Shown here: positions 17,792 through 26,724 of the stretch, piece by piece
Layout of the letters: each line of letters begins with the position of its first letter
Position numbering within the stretch: the first letter of the stretch is position 1
From: an uncultured Prevotellaceae bacterium
Lineage (GTDB): Bacteria > Bacteroidota > Bacteroidia > Bacteroidales > Bacteroidaceae
Assembly: GCA_946415705.1 (NCBI GenBank)
Contig: CAMKTN010000010.1
Location: 1-64,000 of the forward strand
Direction of reading: 5' to 3'
DNA length: 64,000 nucleotides
The notes under the pieces: generated by a model
What the model saw: the letters and a program-made list of their open reading frames with translations, nothing else
The model's database searches: none
Told to the model about the DNA's origin: nothing
Made by a program: the position numbers and the translations under genes

Positions 17792-19123
17792 ATGAGTAGA
17801 ATTGTTATATTAGGTGCCGCAGAAAGCGGTGTGGGCGCAGCCGTACTCGCCCAGAAAGAAGGTTTTGATGTGTTTGTCACCGACATGGGAAAGATCAAGC
17901 CTCATTACCAGGCGATGCTCGATGAGCACCACATCCCCTGGGAGGAGGGACAGCACACCGAAGCGCAGATCCTGAATGCCGACGAGATCATCAAGAGTCC
18001 CGGTATTCCGGATACGGCACCGATGATTCGCAAGATAAAAGATGCAGGTATTCCCATCATCAGTGAGATAGAATTTGCAGGACGCTATACGCACTCCAAG
18101 ATGATCTGCATCACAGGTTCGAATGGCAAGACGACCACGACGAGCCTGATTTTCCACATCTTCAAAAAGGCAGGCTACGATGTAGGCCTCGCCGGAAATA
18201 TAGGTCATAGCCTGGCGTTGCAGGTGGCTGAGGATCCCCATGAATACTACGTGATAGAGTTGTCCAGCTTTCAGTTGGATAACATGTATGACTTCCGAGC
18301 CAATATCGCCGTGTTGCTCAACATCACGCCCGACCATCTCGACCGCTATGACAACTGCATGCAGAACTACACAGACGCTAAGATGCGTATCCTGCAGAAC
18401 CAGACGAAGGATGATGCCTTCGTATTCTGGAACGACGACCCCATCATTAAGGGTGAGTTGGAGAAGTACCATATCGAGAGCCGGATGTGCCCCTTCAGCA
18501 TCATCGAGAAGGAAGGTATGATAGGCTACATCGCCGATGGAGAGTACCATATCGAGCGTCCCACGCCTTTCAACATGGAGCAGGAGTCGCTGGCCTTGAC
18601 TGGCAAGCACAACATGTACAACTCCCTGGCAGCAGGCATCACGGCAGACCTCAGCGGTATCTCCAACGATGTCATCCGTGAGAGTCTCAGCGACTTCGAG
18701 GGTGTAGAGCATCGTCTGGAGTTCACCTGCAAGGTGCATGGTGTCACTTTCATCAACGACTCCAAGGCCACGAATGTCGATGCCTGCTGGTATGCGTTGG
18801 AGAGCATGACGCAGCCTACCATCCTCATCCTGGGAGGTTTGGACAAGGGCAACGACTACAACCAGATCAAGGAGCTCGTTGCCAAGAAGTGCAAGGGTCT
18901 CGTCTTTCTGGGTGTCGATAATCGAAAGCTGCATGAGTTCTTCGACCCCATGGGCATTCCCACCGCCGAGACACACAGCATGAAAGACTGCATCGCTGCC
19001 TGCTACAAGATGGCCTCCCCGGGCGATACGGTGCTGCTCTCACCCTGTTGTGCCAGCTTTGACTTGTTCAAGAATATGGAAGATCGTGGCGAGCAATTCA
19101 AGAGCCTCGCCAGAGCACTGTGA
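17792..19123 (+). CDS. murD: UDP-MurNAc-L-alanine:D-glutamate ligase
   Basis: Adds D-glutamate to UDP-MurNAc-L-Ala. 443 residues, normal length, with an N-terminal Rossmann-like 'VILGAAESGVGAAVLA', the ATP loop 'ITGSNGKTTTTSLIFH' (about 108), 'TPDHLDRYDNC' and the C-terminal 'NDSKATNVDA'. The start is supported by AAGGAG 5 bp upstream within a context nearly identical to that of ftsI (AATAGAAAATAAGGAGT). Confidence 0.96.
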   Translation: MSRIVILGAAESGVGAAVLAQKEGFDVFVTDMGKIKPHYQAMLDEHHIPWEEGQHTEAQILNADEIIKSPGIPDTAPMIRKIKDAGIPIISEIEFAGRYTHSKMICITGSNGKTTTTSLIFHIFKKAGYDVGLAGNIGHSLALQVAEDPHEYYVIELSSFQLDNMYDFRANIAVLLNITPDHLDRYDNCMQNYTDAKMRILQNQTKDDAFVFWNDDPIIKGELEKYHIESRMCPFSIIEKEGMIGYIADGEYHIERPTPFNMEQESLALTGKHNMYNSLAAGITADLSGISNDVIRESLSDFEGVEHRLEFTCKVHGVTFINDSKATNVDACWYALESMTQPTILILGGLDKGNDYNQIKELVAKKCKGLVFLGVDNRKLHEFFDPMGIPTAETHSMKDCIAACYKMASPGDTVLLSPCCASFDLFKNMEDRGEQFKSLARAL

Positions 19124-19171
19124 AATTGAGAATTGAAAATTGAAAGATTGAGAATTGAAAATTGAAAGATT
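19124..19171. repeat. A/T-rich tandem tract between murD and ftsW
   Basis: A 22-bp unit (ATTGAGAATTGAAAATTGAA..) occurs twice in tandem; within it the ATTGA(A/G)A motif recurs mostly every 7 bp. It begins immediately after the murD stop and ends 7 bp before the ftsW ATG. Confidence 0.9.
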
Positions 19172-19177
19172 GCCCCT

Positions 19178-20386
19178 ATGTCCATCGGTAATAAAACAGT
19201 GAATATCGGCAAGCTCTTCGAGGGCGATAAGGTCCTTTGGATGGTGCTCTTCTTCTTGTGCATCATCTCCATCCTCGAAGTGTATAGTGCCTCCAGTAAT
19301 ATGACTTTTGAGAAGGGAGCCTACTGGAGCCCTGTGCTCAAACATGGCCTCTATCTGGCTCTTGGCGTGGCCATCACCTGGGTTATCCATCGCATCCCCT
19401 GCCGTTTCTTCGGATGGGTGGTCGTGATAGGCCCCATCCTCAGCGTCCTGCTGTTGCTGTTGGCGCTGTTCTCTTCGGGCAGCCTTAACGACACCAACCG
19501 CTGGCTCAGCGTCGGTGGCTTCTCATTCCAGCCCTCGGAGATTGCCAAAGGCTCTTTGGTGGTCGTGGTGGCGTGGCTGCTCAGTGTGATGCGTAATGAG
19601 AAGGGTGCCACCCCACAGGCCTTTAAGTGGATCATGGTCTTCTCCATCATCATCTGTGGCCTGATTGTCAAGGAGAACCTTTCTACGGCGTTGTTCACCT
19701 TCATCGTCATTCTGATGATGATGTTCGTGGGTAATGTGCCATGGAAGCAGTTGGGTGCGCTCATCGGGTTCCTCGCCATCGTAGGCTCGGCGGGCTATTC
19801 CGTGCTGGCCTTCACGCCCGAAGAGACTCTGGAGAAGGTCAGCACCTATCCAGGTCTCAAGCGTCTGCCCACGTGGGCACACCGTGTGCGCAACCACACG
19901 GAGATGCCTGAAAACCCTGATGAATTCGACCTGAACACCAACCCTCAGATTACGCAGGCCCACATCGCCGTGGCCACCAGTGGGTTGATAGGCTGTGGAC
20001 CGGGTAACTCCAAGGTGCGTGATTTCCTGCCGCAGGCTTACTCCGACTTCATCTTTGCCATCATCATCGAAGAGCTGGGACTCATCGGTGGTGCCTTTGT
20101 CCTGCTGCTCTATATCGCCTTGCTGTACCGGGCGGCGCGTATCGCCAGCAGGTGTGAAAAGAACTTCCCGGCCTTCCTCATCCTGGGGCTTGCGTTGCTC
20201 ATTGTGACGCAGGCACTCATCAACATGATGGTCGCCGTGGGCCTCTTCCCCGTCACCGGACAACCCCTGCCGCTCGTGAGTCGTGGAGGCTCGTCCATCA
20301 TGGTGAATTGTGCCTATATCGGCATGATGATTTCCATCAGTCAATCGGCTCGTCAGAACGGTGAGGTGACCACATCTGCCATCTAA
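19178..20386 (+). CDS. ftsW: Septal peptidoglycan polymerase / SEDS protein
   Basis: SEDS-family membrane glycosyltransferase that polymerises lipid II at the septum with FtsI. 402 residues and about ten membrane helices. Family segments 'LNDTNRWLSVGGFSFQPSEIAK' region, 'LIGCGPGNSKVRDFLPQAYSDFIFA' region and 'GQPLPLVSRGGSSIM' are visible; the last usually reads GxxLPFxSYGGSS, so SRGGSS is a small variation. ATG 19178 follows a tandem repeat. Confidence 0.94.
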   Translation: MSIGNKTVNIGKLFEGDKVLWMVLFFLCIISILEVYSASSNMTFEKGAYWSPVLKHGLYLALGVAITWVIHRIPCRFFGWVVVIGPILSVLLLLLALFSSGSLNDTNRWLSVGGFSFQPSEIAKGSLVVVVAWLLSVMRNEKGATPQAFKWIMVFSIIICGLIVKENLSTALFTFIVILMMMFVGNVPWKQLGALIGFLAIVGSAGYSVLAFTPEETLEKVSTYPGLKRLPTWAHRVRNHTEMPENPDEFDLNTNPQITQAHIAVATSGLIGCGPGNSKVRDFLPQAYSDFIFAIIIEELGLIGGAFVLLLYIALLYRAARIASRCEKNFPAFLILGLALLIVTQALINMMVAVGLFPVTGQPLPLVSRGGSSIMVNCAYIGMMISISQSARQNGEVTTSAI

Positions 20387-20453
20387 GTGCAGAAAAATGA
20401 CGTGAAAGCGTAAAAAAGTGGAGCCAAATCATTCATCATAAGAGAATTATTAT

Positions 20454-20461
20454 TAATTTTG
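20454..20461 (+). promoter_or_regulatory. Possible internal -7 box before murG
   Basis: TAATTTTG fits TAnnTTTG, 20 bp before the murG ATG, in the only A/T-rich gap (about 95 bp) inside this half of the cluster. No -33 TTTG at the expected spacing. It may give murG-murC-ftsQAZ a second start. Confidence 0.3.
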
Positions 20462-20481
20462 CACCCAAATTGAGAGAGATA

Positions 20482-21588
20482 ATGAATCAACCCCTTAGAG
20501 TGATTGTCAGTGGCGGTGGCACAGGTGGCCACATCTTCCCCGCCCTTAGCATAGCCAATGCCATCAAGGCGTTGCGCCCCGATAGTGAAATTCTGTTTGT
20601 CGGTGCTGAAGGTCGTATGGAGATGCAGCGTGTGCCGGCAGCGGGTTACAAGATTATCGGACTGCCCGTGGCGGGCTTCGACCGCCAGCATCTATGGCGT
20701 AATGTCAGCGTGCTGTGGAAGCTGTGGAGGAGCCGTCGGATGGCTCGCCGCATCATCAAGGACTTCCGTCCGCAGGTTGCTGTCGGTGTGGGTGGCTATG
20801 CCAGTGGTCCCACGCTCAACATGGCTGCTGCTATGAATGTTCCCACGCTCATTCAGGAGCAGAACTCATATGCCGGTGTCACCAACAAGCTGTTGGCCAA
20901 GTCGGCGAAGAAGATATGTGTGGCCTACGAGGGCATGGAGCGTTTCTTCCCCAAGGAGAAGATCATGCTCACGGGCAATCCTGTGCGCCAGCAGCTGCTG
21001 GACTGCAAGCTCTCACGTGCCGAAGCCGTCACCAAGCTGGGCTTCAATCCCATCCGTCCCGTGGTGCTCATCATCGGCGGCAGCCTGGGCGCCCGCACCA
21101 TCAACGACAGCGTGATGGAGAACCTTCATCAGATTGCGAACAGCAAGGTGCAGTTCATCTGGCAGACGGGTGGCTATTACTTCGAGAATATCAAGCGTCA
21201 ACTCACCGAGAAGGGTTGCCCCGCCAACCTGAAGGTGACGGATTTCATACAGCACATGGACGAGGCCTACCGTGCTGCCGACCTGGTCATCAGCCGTGCC
21301 GGTGCCAGCAGCATCTCCGAGCTCTGCCTTCTGGGCAAGGCTTCCATCCTGGTGCCTTCGCCCAATGTGGCTGAGGACCACCAGACGCACAACGCGATGG
21401 CACTCGTCAACAAGGAGGCAGCCTTGATCGTCCGCGATGCGGAGGCGCGTGAGCAACTCATCCCGCTGGCGCTTACGATGGCTACCGATGATGCAGCACT
21501 CAGCCGTCTGGGTAACAACGCGCTGGCGATGGGTCTGAAGAACTCAGCGCAGGTAATCGCAGAAGAAGTCATTAAACTGGCGGAATAA
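20482..21588 (+). CDS. murG: Undecaprenyldiphospho-MurNAc-pentapeptide beta-N-acetylglucosaminyltransferase
   Basis: Makes lipid II by adding GlcNAc to lipid I on the inner membrane face. 368 residues from ATG 20482 (MNQPLRVIVSGGGTGG); the tracked ORF adds a TTG start 12 bp earlier that seems unneeded. GT28 landmarks are present: 'GGGTGGHIFPALSIA', 'GGYASGPTLNMAA', 'IIGGSLGARTINDS' and 'VISRAGASSISELCLLGKA'. Confidence 0.96.
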   Translation: MNQPLRVIVSGGGTGGHIFPALSIANAIKALRPDSEILFVGAEGRMEMQRVPAAGYKIIGLPVAGFDRQHLWRNVSVLWKLWRSRRMARRIIKDFRPQVAVGVGGYASGPTLNMAAAMNVPTLIQEQNSYAGVTNKLLAKSAKKICVAYEGMERFFPKEKIMLTGNPVRQQLLDCKLSRAEAVTKLGFNPIRPVVLIIGGSLGARTINDSVMENLHQIANSKVQFIWQTGGYYFENIKRQLTEKGCPANLKVTDFIQHMDEAYRAADLVISRAGASSISELCLLGKASILVPSPNVAEDHQTHNAMALVNKEAALIVRDAEAREQLIPLALTMATDDAALSRLGNNALAMGLKNSAQVIAEEVIKLAE

Positions 21589-21599
21589 ACAAGAGGAGT

Positions 21600-22964
21600 A
21601 TGTATAGTGCAGTTTATTTCATAGGTATTGGCGGCATTGGCATGAGTGCCATCGCCCGTTACTATTTGCAGCGTGGTCTCATCGTAGGTGGCTACGATAA
21701 GACCCCGAGTGCCCTCACCCGTGAACTGGAGCATGAAGGTGCTCTCGTACATTATGAGGATGATGTCAACCTCATCCCTCAGGCATGCAAGGATGCTTCC
21801 ACGACCCTCGTCATCTATACCCCCGCCATTCCCGCTGAACACACAGAACTGCAGTTCTTCCGTGCTGGGGGCTTCGATATCCAGAAGCGTGCACAGGTGC
21901 TGGGAACGCTCACCCACGACCACAAAGGTCTCTGTGTGGCAGGCACTCATGGCAAGACCACGACCAGCAGCATGACCGCCCACCTGCTCTACCAGAGCCA
22001 TGTCGATTGCAACGCCTTCCTGGGTGGCATCACCAAGAATTACGGCACCAACTACATCCTGGCACCCAAGAGTGACTATGTGGTCATCGAGGCGGATGAA
22101 TTCGACCGCTCCTTCCACTGGTTGGCACCCTTTGCCACCGTCATCACGGCTACAGACCCCGACCATCTGGACATCTACGGCACCGAGGAGGCTTACCTCG
22201 AAAGCTTCCGCCACTATACGGAGCTCATCCGTCCCAACGGTTTCCTGGTGATTCACGAGGGGCTGAAAATGCAGCCCAATGTTCCCGCAGGCGTTACCAC
22301 CTACACCTACTCCCGTGAGCGTGGTGACTTCCATGCTGACAATGTCCGCATCGGCAATGGACAGATTGTCTTCGACCTCGTATCGCCCCTCGGGAATATC
22401 AGCGATATCAGTCTGGGCGTTCCGGTGAGTGTCAATATTGAGAATGGCATTGCGGCAATGGCGCTGGCGCAGATTGCCGGCGTTGAGGCTGACGAGATCC
22501 GTCGTGGCATGGCCTCCTTCTCTGGCGTGGAGCGTCGCTTCGACTTCCGAGTGAAGAACGAGCGCAAGGCCTATCTCAGCGACTACGCCCATCATCCCGA
22601 GGAGCTGCGTGCTTGCATCGAGAGCATCCGCGAGGTGTATGCCGGTCGCCGCATCGTAGGTATCTTCCAGCCACATCTTTATACTCGTACACGCGACTTC
22701 TACCGCGAGTTCGCAGATGCCCTCTCACTTCTCGATGAAGTCATCCTCACAGAGATATACCCTGCCCGCGAGCTTCCCATTCCGGGTGTCACCAGCCAGC
22801 TCATCCTCGACAACTTGCGTCCTGGTGTCAAAGGACGTCTGATCCAAAAGGCCGATGTCGTTGAGGTCGTTCGCACGACCCCGTTCGATGTCCTCATGAC
22901 CCTCGGTGCCGGTGATCTCGAAAACTACTCAGCGGACATCGCCGCCCTTGTCTCAACCCTCTAA
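21600..22964 (+). CDS. murC: UDP-MurNAc:L-alanine ligase
   Basis: First amino-acid ligase of the stem peptide. 454 residues with N-terminal 'VYFIGIGGIGMSAIARYY', ATP loop 'VAGTHGKTTTSSMTAH' (about 117), 'EADEFDRSFHWLAP' and 'DYAHHPEELRA'. It starts 11 bp after murG. The order murG-murC-ftsQ is standard for Bacteroidota; murB and ddl are not in the cluster. Its stop codon opens a heptad tract. Confidence 0.96.
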   Translation: MYSAVYFIGIGGIGMSAIARYYLQRGLIVGGYDKTPSALTRELEHEGALVHYEDDVNLIPQACKDASTTLVIYTPAIPAEHTELQFFRAGGFDIQKRAQVLGTLTHDHKGLCVAGTHGKTTTSSMTAHLLYQSHVDCNAFLGGITKNYGTNYILAPKSDYVVIEADEFDRSFHWLAPFATVITATDPDHLDIYGTEEAYLESFRHYTELIRPNGFLVIHEGLKMQPNVPAGVTTYTYSRERGDFHADNVRIGNGQIVFDLVSPLGNISDISLGVPVSVNIENGIAAMALAQIAGVEADEIRRGMASFSGVERRFDFRVKNERKAYLSDYAHHPEELRACIESIREVYAGRRIVGIFQPHLYTRTRDFYREFADALSLLDEVILTEIYPARELPIPGVTSQLILDNLRPGVKGRLIQKADVVEVVRTTPFDVLMTLGAGDLENYSADIAALVSTL

Positions 22965-23004
22965 CCCTCATCCCTCAACTATAAACCCTCAACTCTCAAC
23001 TAAA
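22963..23004. repeat. Heptad tract filling the murC-ftsQ gap
   Basis: Six in-register 7-mers, AACCCTC, ATCCCTC, AACTATA, AACCCTC, AACTCTC, AACTAAA, begin inside the murC stop codon and end 1 bp before the ftsQ ATG. Same unit family as the murE-mraY tract. Confidence 0.95.
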
Positions 23005-23005
23005 T

Positions 23006-23737
23006 ATGTGGAAGACCATCTTGAAAGTGTGCATCCTGATCGGCGTTGGAGCCTATCTCGTCTTTGCTGTCGCTATGTTTAACCGCAGCGAAGAGAATCA
23101 GGTGTGCCGTGGCTTGGGCATCATCGTGCATGACCCCGACAGCACGGGCTTCATCACGGAGAATGAGGTGCGCGAGATGCTGGTCGCCAATAAGCTGTTC
23201 CCCGAGGGCAAGGCCATCCAGGACATCGACCTGGCAAAGATGGAGAAGGTGCTGGTGGCGAGCCCTTATATCGACCAGGCACTCTGCTATCTCGCAGCCG
23301 ACGGGCGCGTAGGCATTCAGGTGACGCCGCGCATCCCTGTGCTGCATGTGCTGAACAGTGCCGGCGAAGACTTCTACATCGACAACTGCGGCGGCATCAT
23401 GCCGCGTGGGCACCATCAGATAGACCTTATCGTCATGACCGGCAATGTCAACAAGAAGACGGCAGGTCGCCTCTATGCGCCTATGGGTAGGATGCTTTCC
23501 AAGGACACCTTCTGGAATCAGCAGATTGAGGAGATACACATCACCAGCGCCGGTGAGTTAGAGATTACACCGCGTGTGGGCGACCATATCATCCAGCTGG
23601 GTGACACCTCGGAGCTCGATAGCAAGCTCAGCCGCATGAGGACATTCTACACCGAAGGCCTTGATAAGGCTGGGTGGAATAAGTATAAAACCATCAACCT
23701 GAAGTTCCACGATCAGGTCATCTGCACGAAACGCTAA
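23006..23737 (+). CDS. ftsQ: Cell division protein FtsQ
   Basis: Bitopic divisome scaffold. 243 residues with a short cytoplasmic N-terminus, one membrane helix (about 5-27, 'ILKVCILIGVGAYLVFAVAMF'), then a POTRA-like region ('GFITENEVREMLVANKLFPEGKAIQDID' area) and FtsQ beta domain. The assignment rests on topology, the region 'ASPYIDQALCYLAADGRVGI' resembling FtsQ 'V..a.V.r.wP..l.I', and its place between murC and ftsA. Confidence 0.88.
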   Translation: MWKTILKVCILIGVGAYLVFAVAMFNRSEENQVCRGLGIIVHDPDSTGFITENEVREMLVANKLFPEGKAIQDIDLAKMEKVLVASPYIDQALCYLAADGRVGIQVTPRIPVLHVLNSAGEDFYIDNCGGIMPRGHHQIDLIVMTGNVNKKTAGRLYAPMGRMLSKDTFWNQQIEEIHITSAGELEITPRVGDHIIQLGDTSELDSKLSRMRTFYTEGLDKAGWNKYKTINLKFHDQVICTKR

Positions 23738-23782
23738 ACAACCATCTTTCATCGTCAAATAATCATTAAAATATAAACGGTC

Positions 23783-25198
23783 ATGGGAGTAGAAAAGAAC
23801 ATAGTAGTCCTTGAGCTCGGATCATCATCCATCCGTGCCATGATTGGTCAGAAGAAACCTGACGGAAGCCTGCAAATCCTGGGCTTTGAAAAAGAGAGTG
23901 CCCCCGACAGCATTCATAAGGGGGTTGTGTATAACATTGACAAGACCATTCAGGCCATTGCCGCTGTCATCAAGCGCATCGAGGAACGCCAGAAGGTGTT
24001 TGTCAATAAGGTCTATGTCGGTGTCACCGGACAGTCGCTTCGCACGATAGGCAACACCGTCAAGCGCCAGCTTGATGTGAAGGTGGCCATCAGCGATGAG
24101 ATCATCGACAGCCTTCGTGATGAGAATCGCCTGCAGCCTTATCCCAATGCCGAAATCCTGGATTTCGTGACACAGGAGTATCGCGTTGGCAATCATCTCA
24201 CGATGGATCCTGTGGGCATTATGGCCGACCACATCGAGGGCTGCTTCAAGAACATCGTGGCACGTAAGGTGCTCTGCGATAATGTGCGCCGCTGCCTCGA
24301 AGGTGCTAAGCTGGAGCCGCTGGACATCTTCATCTCACCCCTCTTGCTCGCAGGTTACCTGCTGAGCGACCCTGAGAAGCGCTCCGGATGCGCCCTCGTG
24401 GATTTCGGCGCCGAGACGACCACGGTTATTATCTATGAGAAGAACATCCTGCGCCACCTGGCTGTCATCCCTCTCGGCGGCGACAATATCACCACCGACA
24501 TCGCCTCAACCCTTCATATTGAGCATGAAGAAGCTGAGAACCTCAAGCGCACCCATGGCTCGGCATACACGGAGGAGGCTAACATGCCCGAGGCACAGAC
24601 CATCAACATCAGTAACGACCGCCGGGTGGAGGAGAAGCGCATCCTCAACATCGTGGAAGCACGCCAGCAGGAAATCCTGTACAACGTGTGGGAACAGATC
24701 AAGAACTACTCCGACCGTCTTCTGTCGGGCGTTATCTTCACGGGAGGCGCAGCCAATATGCGTCAGTTGGAGACCGCCTTCGTCCGCTACCATCATTTCG
24801 ACAAGGTAAAGACCCGCATGATGCCGGCTACCGCAGAATACACCACCAATCTGCGTCTCGATCCCCAGACCAACACCCTGGCCACTCTCGTGGCGATGCT
24901 GCGTCGTGGCGATGACGAGTGCACCTCCGAGCGTCCCATCCAACCCGATCTCTTTGAGCCCGCCGGCAAGGAGGAGCCGACCATCACCGGTCTCTCCGCC
25001 GCTAAGGAGGGTGGTGTGGTGATGCAGAACAAGGCGGGAACCGAGGAGATTCCTGCTGCTGAGAAGCAGCCCACAGAAACGCCCGAAGAGAAGCCCGAGG
25101 AACCCAAGAAGCCGTCGAAGCCGAAAGGCCCTGGTGCCTTCTCGCGCATGGGCAAATGGTTCAAGGACCTTGCTGCCGACCTCGTGGAAGAGAAGTAA
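23783..25198 (+). CDS. ftsA: Cell division protein FtsA
   Basis: Actin-like ATPase that ties FtsZ to the membrane. 471 residues. 'VLELGSSSIRAMIG' is the phosphate-1 loop, 'CALVDFGAETTTVIIY' phosphate-2, 'VIFTGGAANM' the adenosine motif. A low-complexity Pro/Glu/Lys linker (about 400-450) leads to a C-terminal amphipathic helix 'FSRMGKWFKDLAADLVEE', the expected membrane-targeting sequence. The linker is longer than in E. coli FtsA. Confidence 0.94.
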   Translation: MGVEKNIVVLELGSSSIRAMIGQKKPDGSLQILGFEKESAPDSIHKGVVYNIDKTIQAIAAVIKRIEERQKVFVNKVYVGVTGQSLRTIGNTVKRQLDVKVAISDEIIDSLRDENRLQPYPNAEILDFVTQEYRVGNHLTMDPVGIMADHIEGCFKNIVARKVLCDNVRRCLEGAKLEPLDIFISPLLLAGYLLSDPEKRSGCALVDFGAETTTVIIYEKNILRHLAVIPLGGDNITTDIASTLHIEHEEAENLKRTHGSAYTEEANMPEAQTINISNDRRVEEKRILNIVEARQQEILYNVWEQIKNYSDRLLSGVIFTGGAANMRQLETAFVRYHHFDKVKTRMMPATAEYTTNLRLDPQTNTLATLVAMLRRGDDECTSERPIQPDLFEPAGKEEPTITGLSAAKEGGVVMQNKAGTEEIPAAEKQPTETPEEKPEEPKKPSKPKGPGAFSRMGKWFKDLAADLVEEK

Positions 25199-25237
25199 AT
25201 CGAACGTTGAACGACCGTAACACTGAACGACACAACT

Positions 25238-26575
25238 ATGGAAGATTTCAATATCAACGAATCTGGAGGCATCCAGTTCAATCTCAAAGTCAATAACCCC
25301 AGCATCATCAAGGTGGTGGGCGTAGGTGGTGGCGGCGGCAATGCCGTGACCCACATGTTCAACGAAGGCATCCACGATGTCACCTACGTGCTTTGCAACA
25401 CCGATAACAAAGCGCTTACGGATTCTCCCGTACCTATGAAGCTGCAGATGGGCGAAGGCCTCGGTGCCGGCAACCGTCCCGAGGTGGGCCGCAAGGCCGC
25501 CCTCGACTCGCTGCCCCAGATTCGCGAGCTTTTCACCGACGGCACGCGCATGGCCTTCATCACCGCAGGCATGGGCGGCGGCACCGGAACGGGTGCGGCA
25601 CCCATCGTGGCCCAGTGTGCCCGTGAGCTGGACATCCTCACCGTGGGTATCGTCACCATCCCCTTCCGTTTCGAAGGACATAAGAAAATCGACCAGGCGC
25701 TCGACGGCGTCGAGGAGATGAGCAAGCACGTTGATGCCCTCCTCGTCATCAACAACGAACGTCTGCGCGAGATATACCCCGAGCTCACCGTCCTCAACGG
25801 CTTCGCCAAGGCCGATGACACCCTCAGCATTGCTGCCAAGAGCATCGCGGAGATCATCACCATGCGAGGCATCATCAACCTTGACTTCCAGGATGTCAAG
25901 ACCGTCCTCAAGGACGGCGGTGTGGCCATCATGTCCACCGGCTACGGCGAGGGCGAGAACCGCGTCACCAAAGCCTTCCAGGAAGCGCTCCACAGCCCGC
26001 TGCTGAACAATAACGACATCTTCAACTCCAAGAAGGTGCTCTTCTACATCACCTTCAGCCGCAACGACCAGAACAACCAGCTCACGATGGAGGAGATGAA
26101 CGAGGTCAACGACTTCATGAGCAAGTTCAACCAGGACAGCGTAGAGACCAAGTGGGGTATGGGTACCGACGACACCCTGGGCGACAAGGTGAAGATCACC
26201 CTTCTCGCTTCCGGCTTCGGACTCCAGAACATTCCCGGCATGGAGGAAGTGGAGCATCGTCGTACACGAGAAGAGGAAGAGGAGCGCCGTCAGCGTGAAG
26301 AGGAACAGGAAGAGCGCGACACGCGTCGTCAGGTCTATTACGGCGGCGACGACAACCGTCCGCAGAAGCCACGCCGTCAGATCTTCCTCTTTGCTGAGAC
26401 CGACCTCGACAACGATGACATCATCTCCATGGTAGAATCCACGCCCACCGTGGATCGTAAGAAGGAGGAGCTGCGTCGCATCCAGGAGAAATCCAACCGC
26501 GAGACCACCGCTGCTGAGGAGAAACCTGCCGTCGAGGAAGACTCCGACGCCCCCGCATTTACCATCACGTTCTAA
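25238..26575 (+). CDS. ftsZ: Cell division protein FtsZ
   Basis: Tubulin-like GTPase that forms the Z ring. 445 residues. GTP-binding 'VVGVGGGGGNAVTHM' and tubulin signature 'GMGGGTGTGAAPIVAQ' are intact, as is the T7 region ('GIINLDFQDVKTVL'). After about residue 325 a charged linker rich in Arg/Glu ('RRTREEEEERRQREEE') follows. The end reads 'DAPAFTITF'; no canonical IPxFLR-like C-terminal peptide is visible. A possible replacement is 'LDNDDIISMVES' (about 390). Confidence 0.95.
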   Translation: MEDFNINESGGIQFNLKVNNPSIIKVVGVGGGGGNAVTHMFNEGIHDVTYVLCNTDNKALTDSPVPMKLQMGEGLGAGNRPEVGRKAALDSLPQIRELFTDGTRMAFITAGMGGGTGTGAAPIVAQCARELDILTVGIVTIPFRFEGHKKIDQALDGVEEMSKHVDALLVINNERLREIYPELTVLNGFAKADDTLSIAAKSIAEIITMRGIINLDFQDVKTVLKDGGVAIMSTGYGEGENRVTKAFQEALHSPLLNNNDIFNSKKVLFYITFSRNDQNNQLTMEEMNEVNDFMSKFNQDSVETKWGMGTDDTLGDKVKITLLASGFGLQNIPGMEEVEHRRTREEEEERRQREEEQEERDTRRQVYYGGDDNRPQKPRRQIFLFAETDLDNDDIISMVESTPTVDRKKEELRRIQEKSNRETTAAEEKPAVEEDSDAPAFTITF

Positions 26576-26590
26576 GTTTTAGGACGAAAA

Positions 26591-26622
26591 TTTGGCCGCG
26601 AACGTAAAAAGTAGTACCTTCG
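26591..26622 (+). promoter_or_regulatory. tRNA-Arg promoter embedded in an inverted repeat
   Basis: TTTG (26591-26594), 20 bp, TACCTTCG (26615-26622), one mismatch from consensus. GGCCGCGAA (26594-26602) and TTCGCGGCC (26619-26627) form a perfect 9-bp inverted repeat overlapping both promoter elements. Confidence 0.75.
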
Positions 26623-26638
26623 CGGCCGAATTCAGAGG

Positions 26639-26713
26639 GCTCCTGTAGTTCAACGGATAGAATAGAAGTTTCCTAAACTTTAGATAGGGGTTCGATTCCC
26701 CTCGGGAGTACCA
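26639..26713 (+). tRNA. tRNA-Arg (anticodon CCT)
   Basis: Folds as a cloverleaf: acceptor GCTCCTG with CGGGAGT, anticodon stem GAAGT/ACTTT with loop TTCCTAA (anticodon CCT), T arm AGGGG-TTCGATT-CCCCT. Discriminator A at 26710 and an encoded CCA at 26711-26713. Reads AGG codons. Confidence 0.93.
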
Positions 26714-26724
26714 AGCAAAGACGA

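Noticed and set aside
24506-26257. 583-residue minus ORF across ftsA/ftsZ
   Set aside because: Antisense shadow of two well-supported genes.
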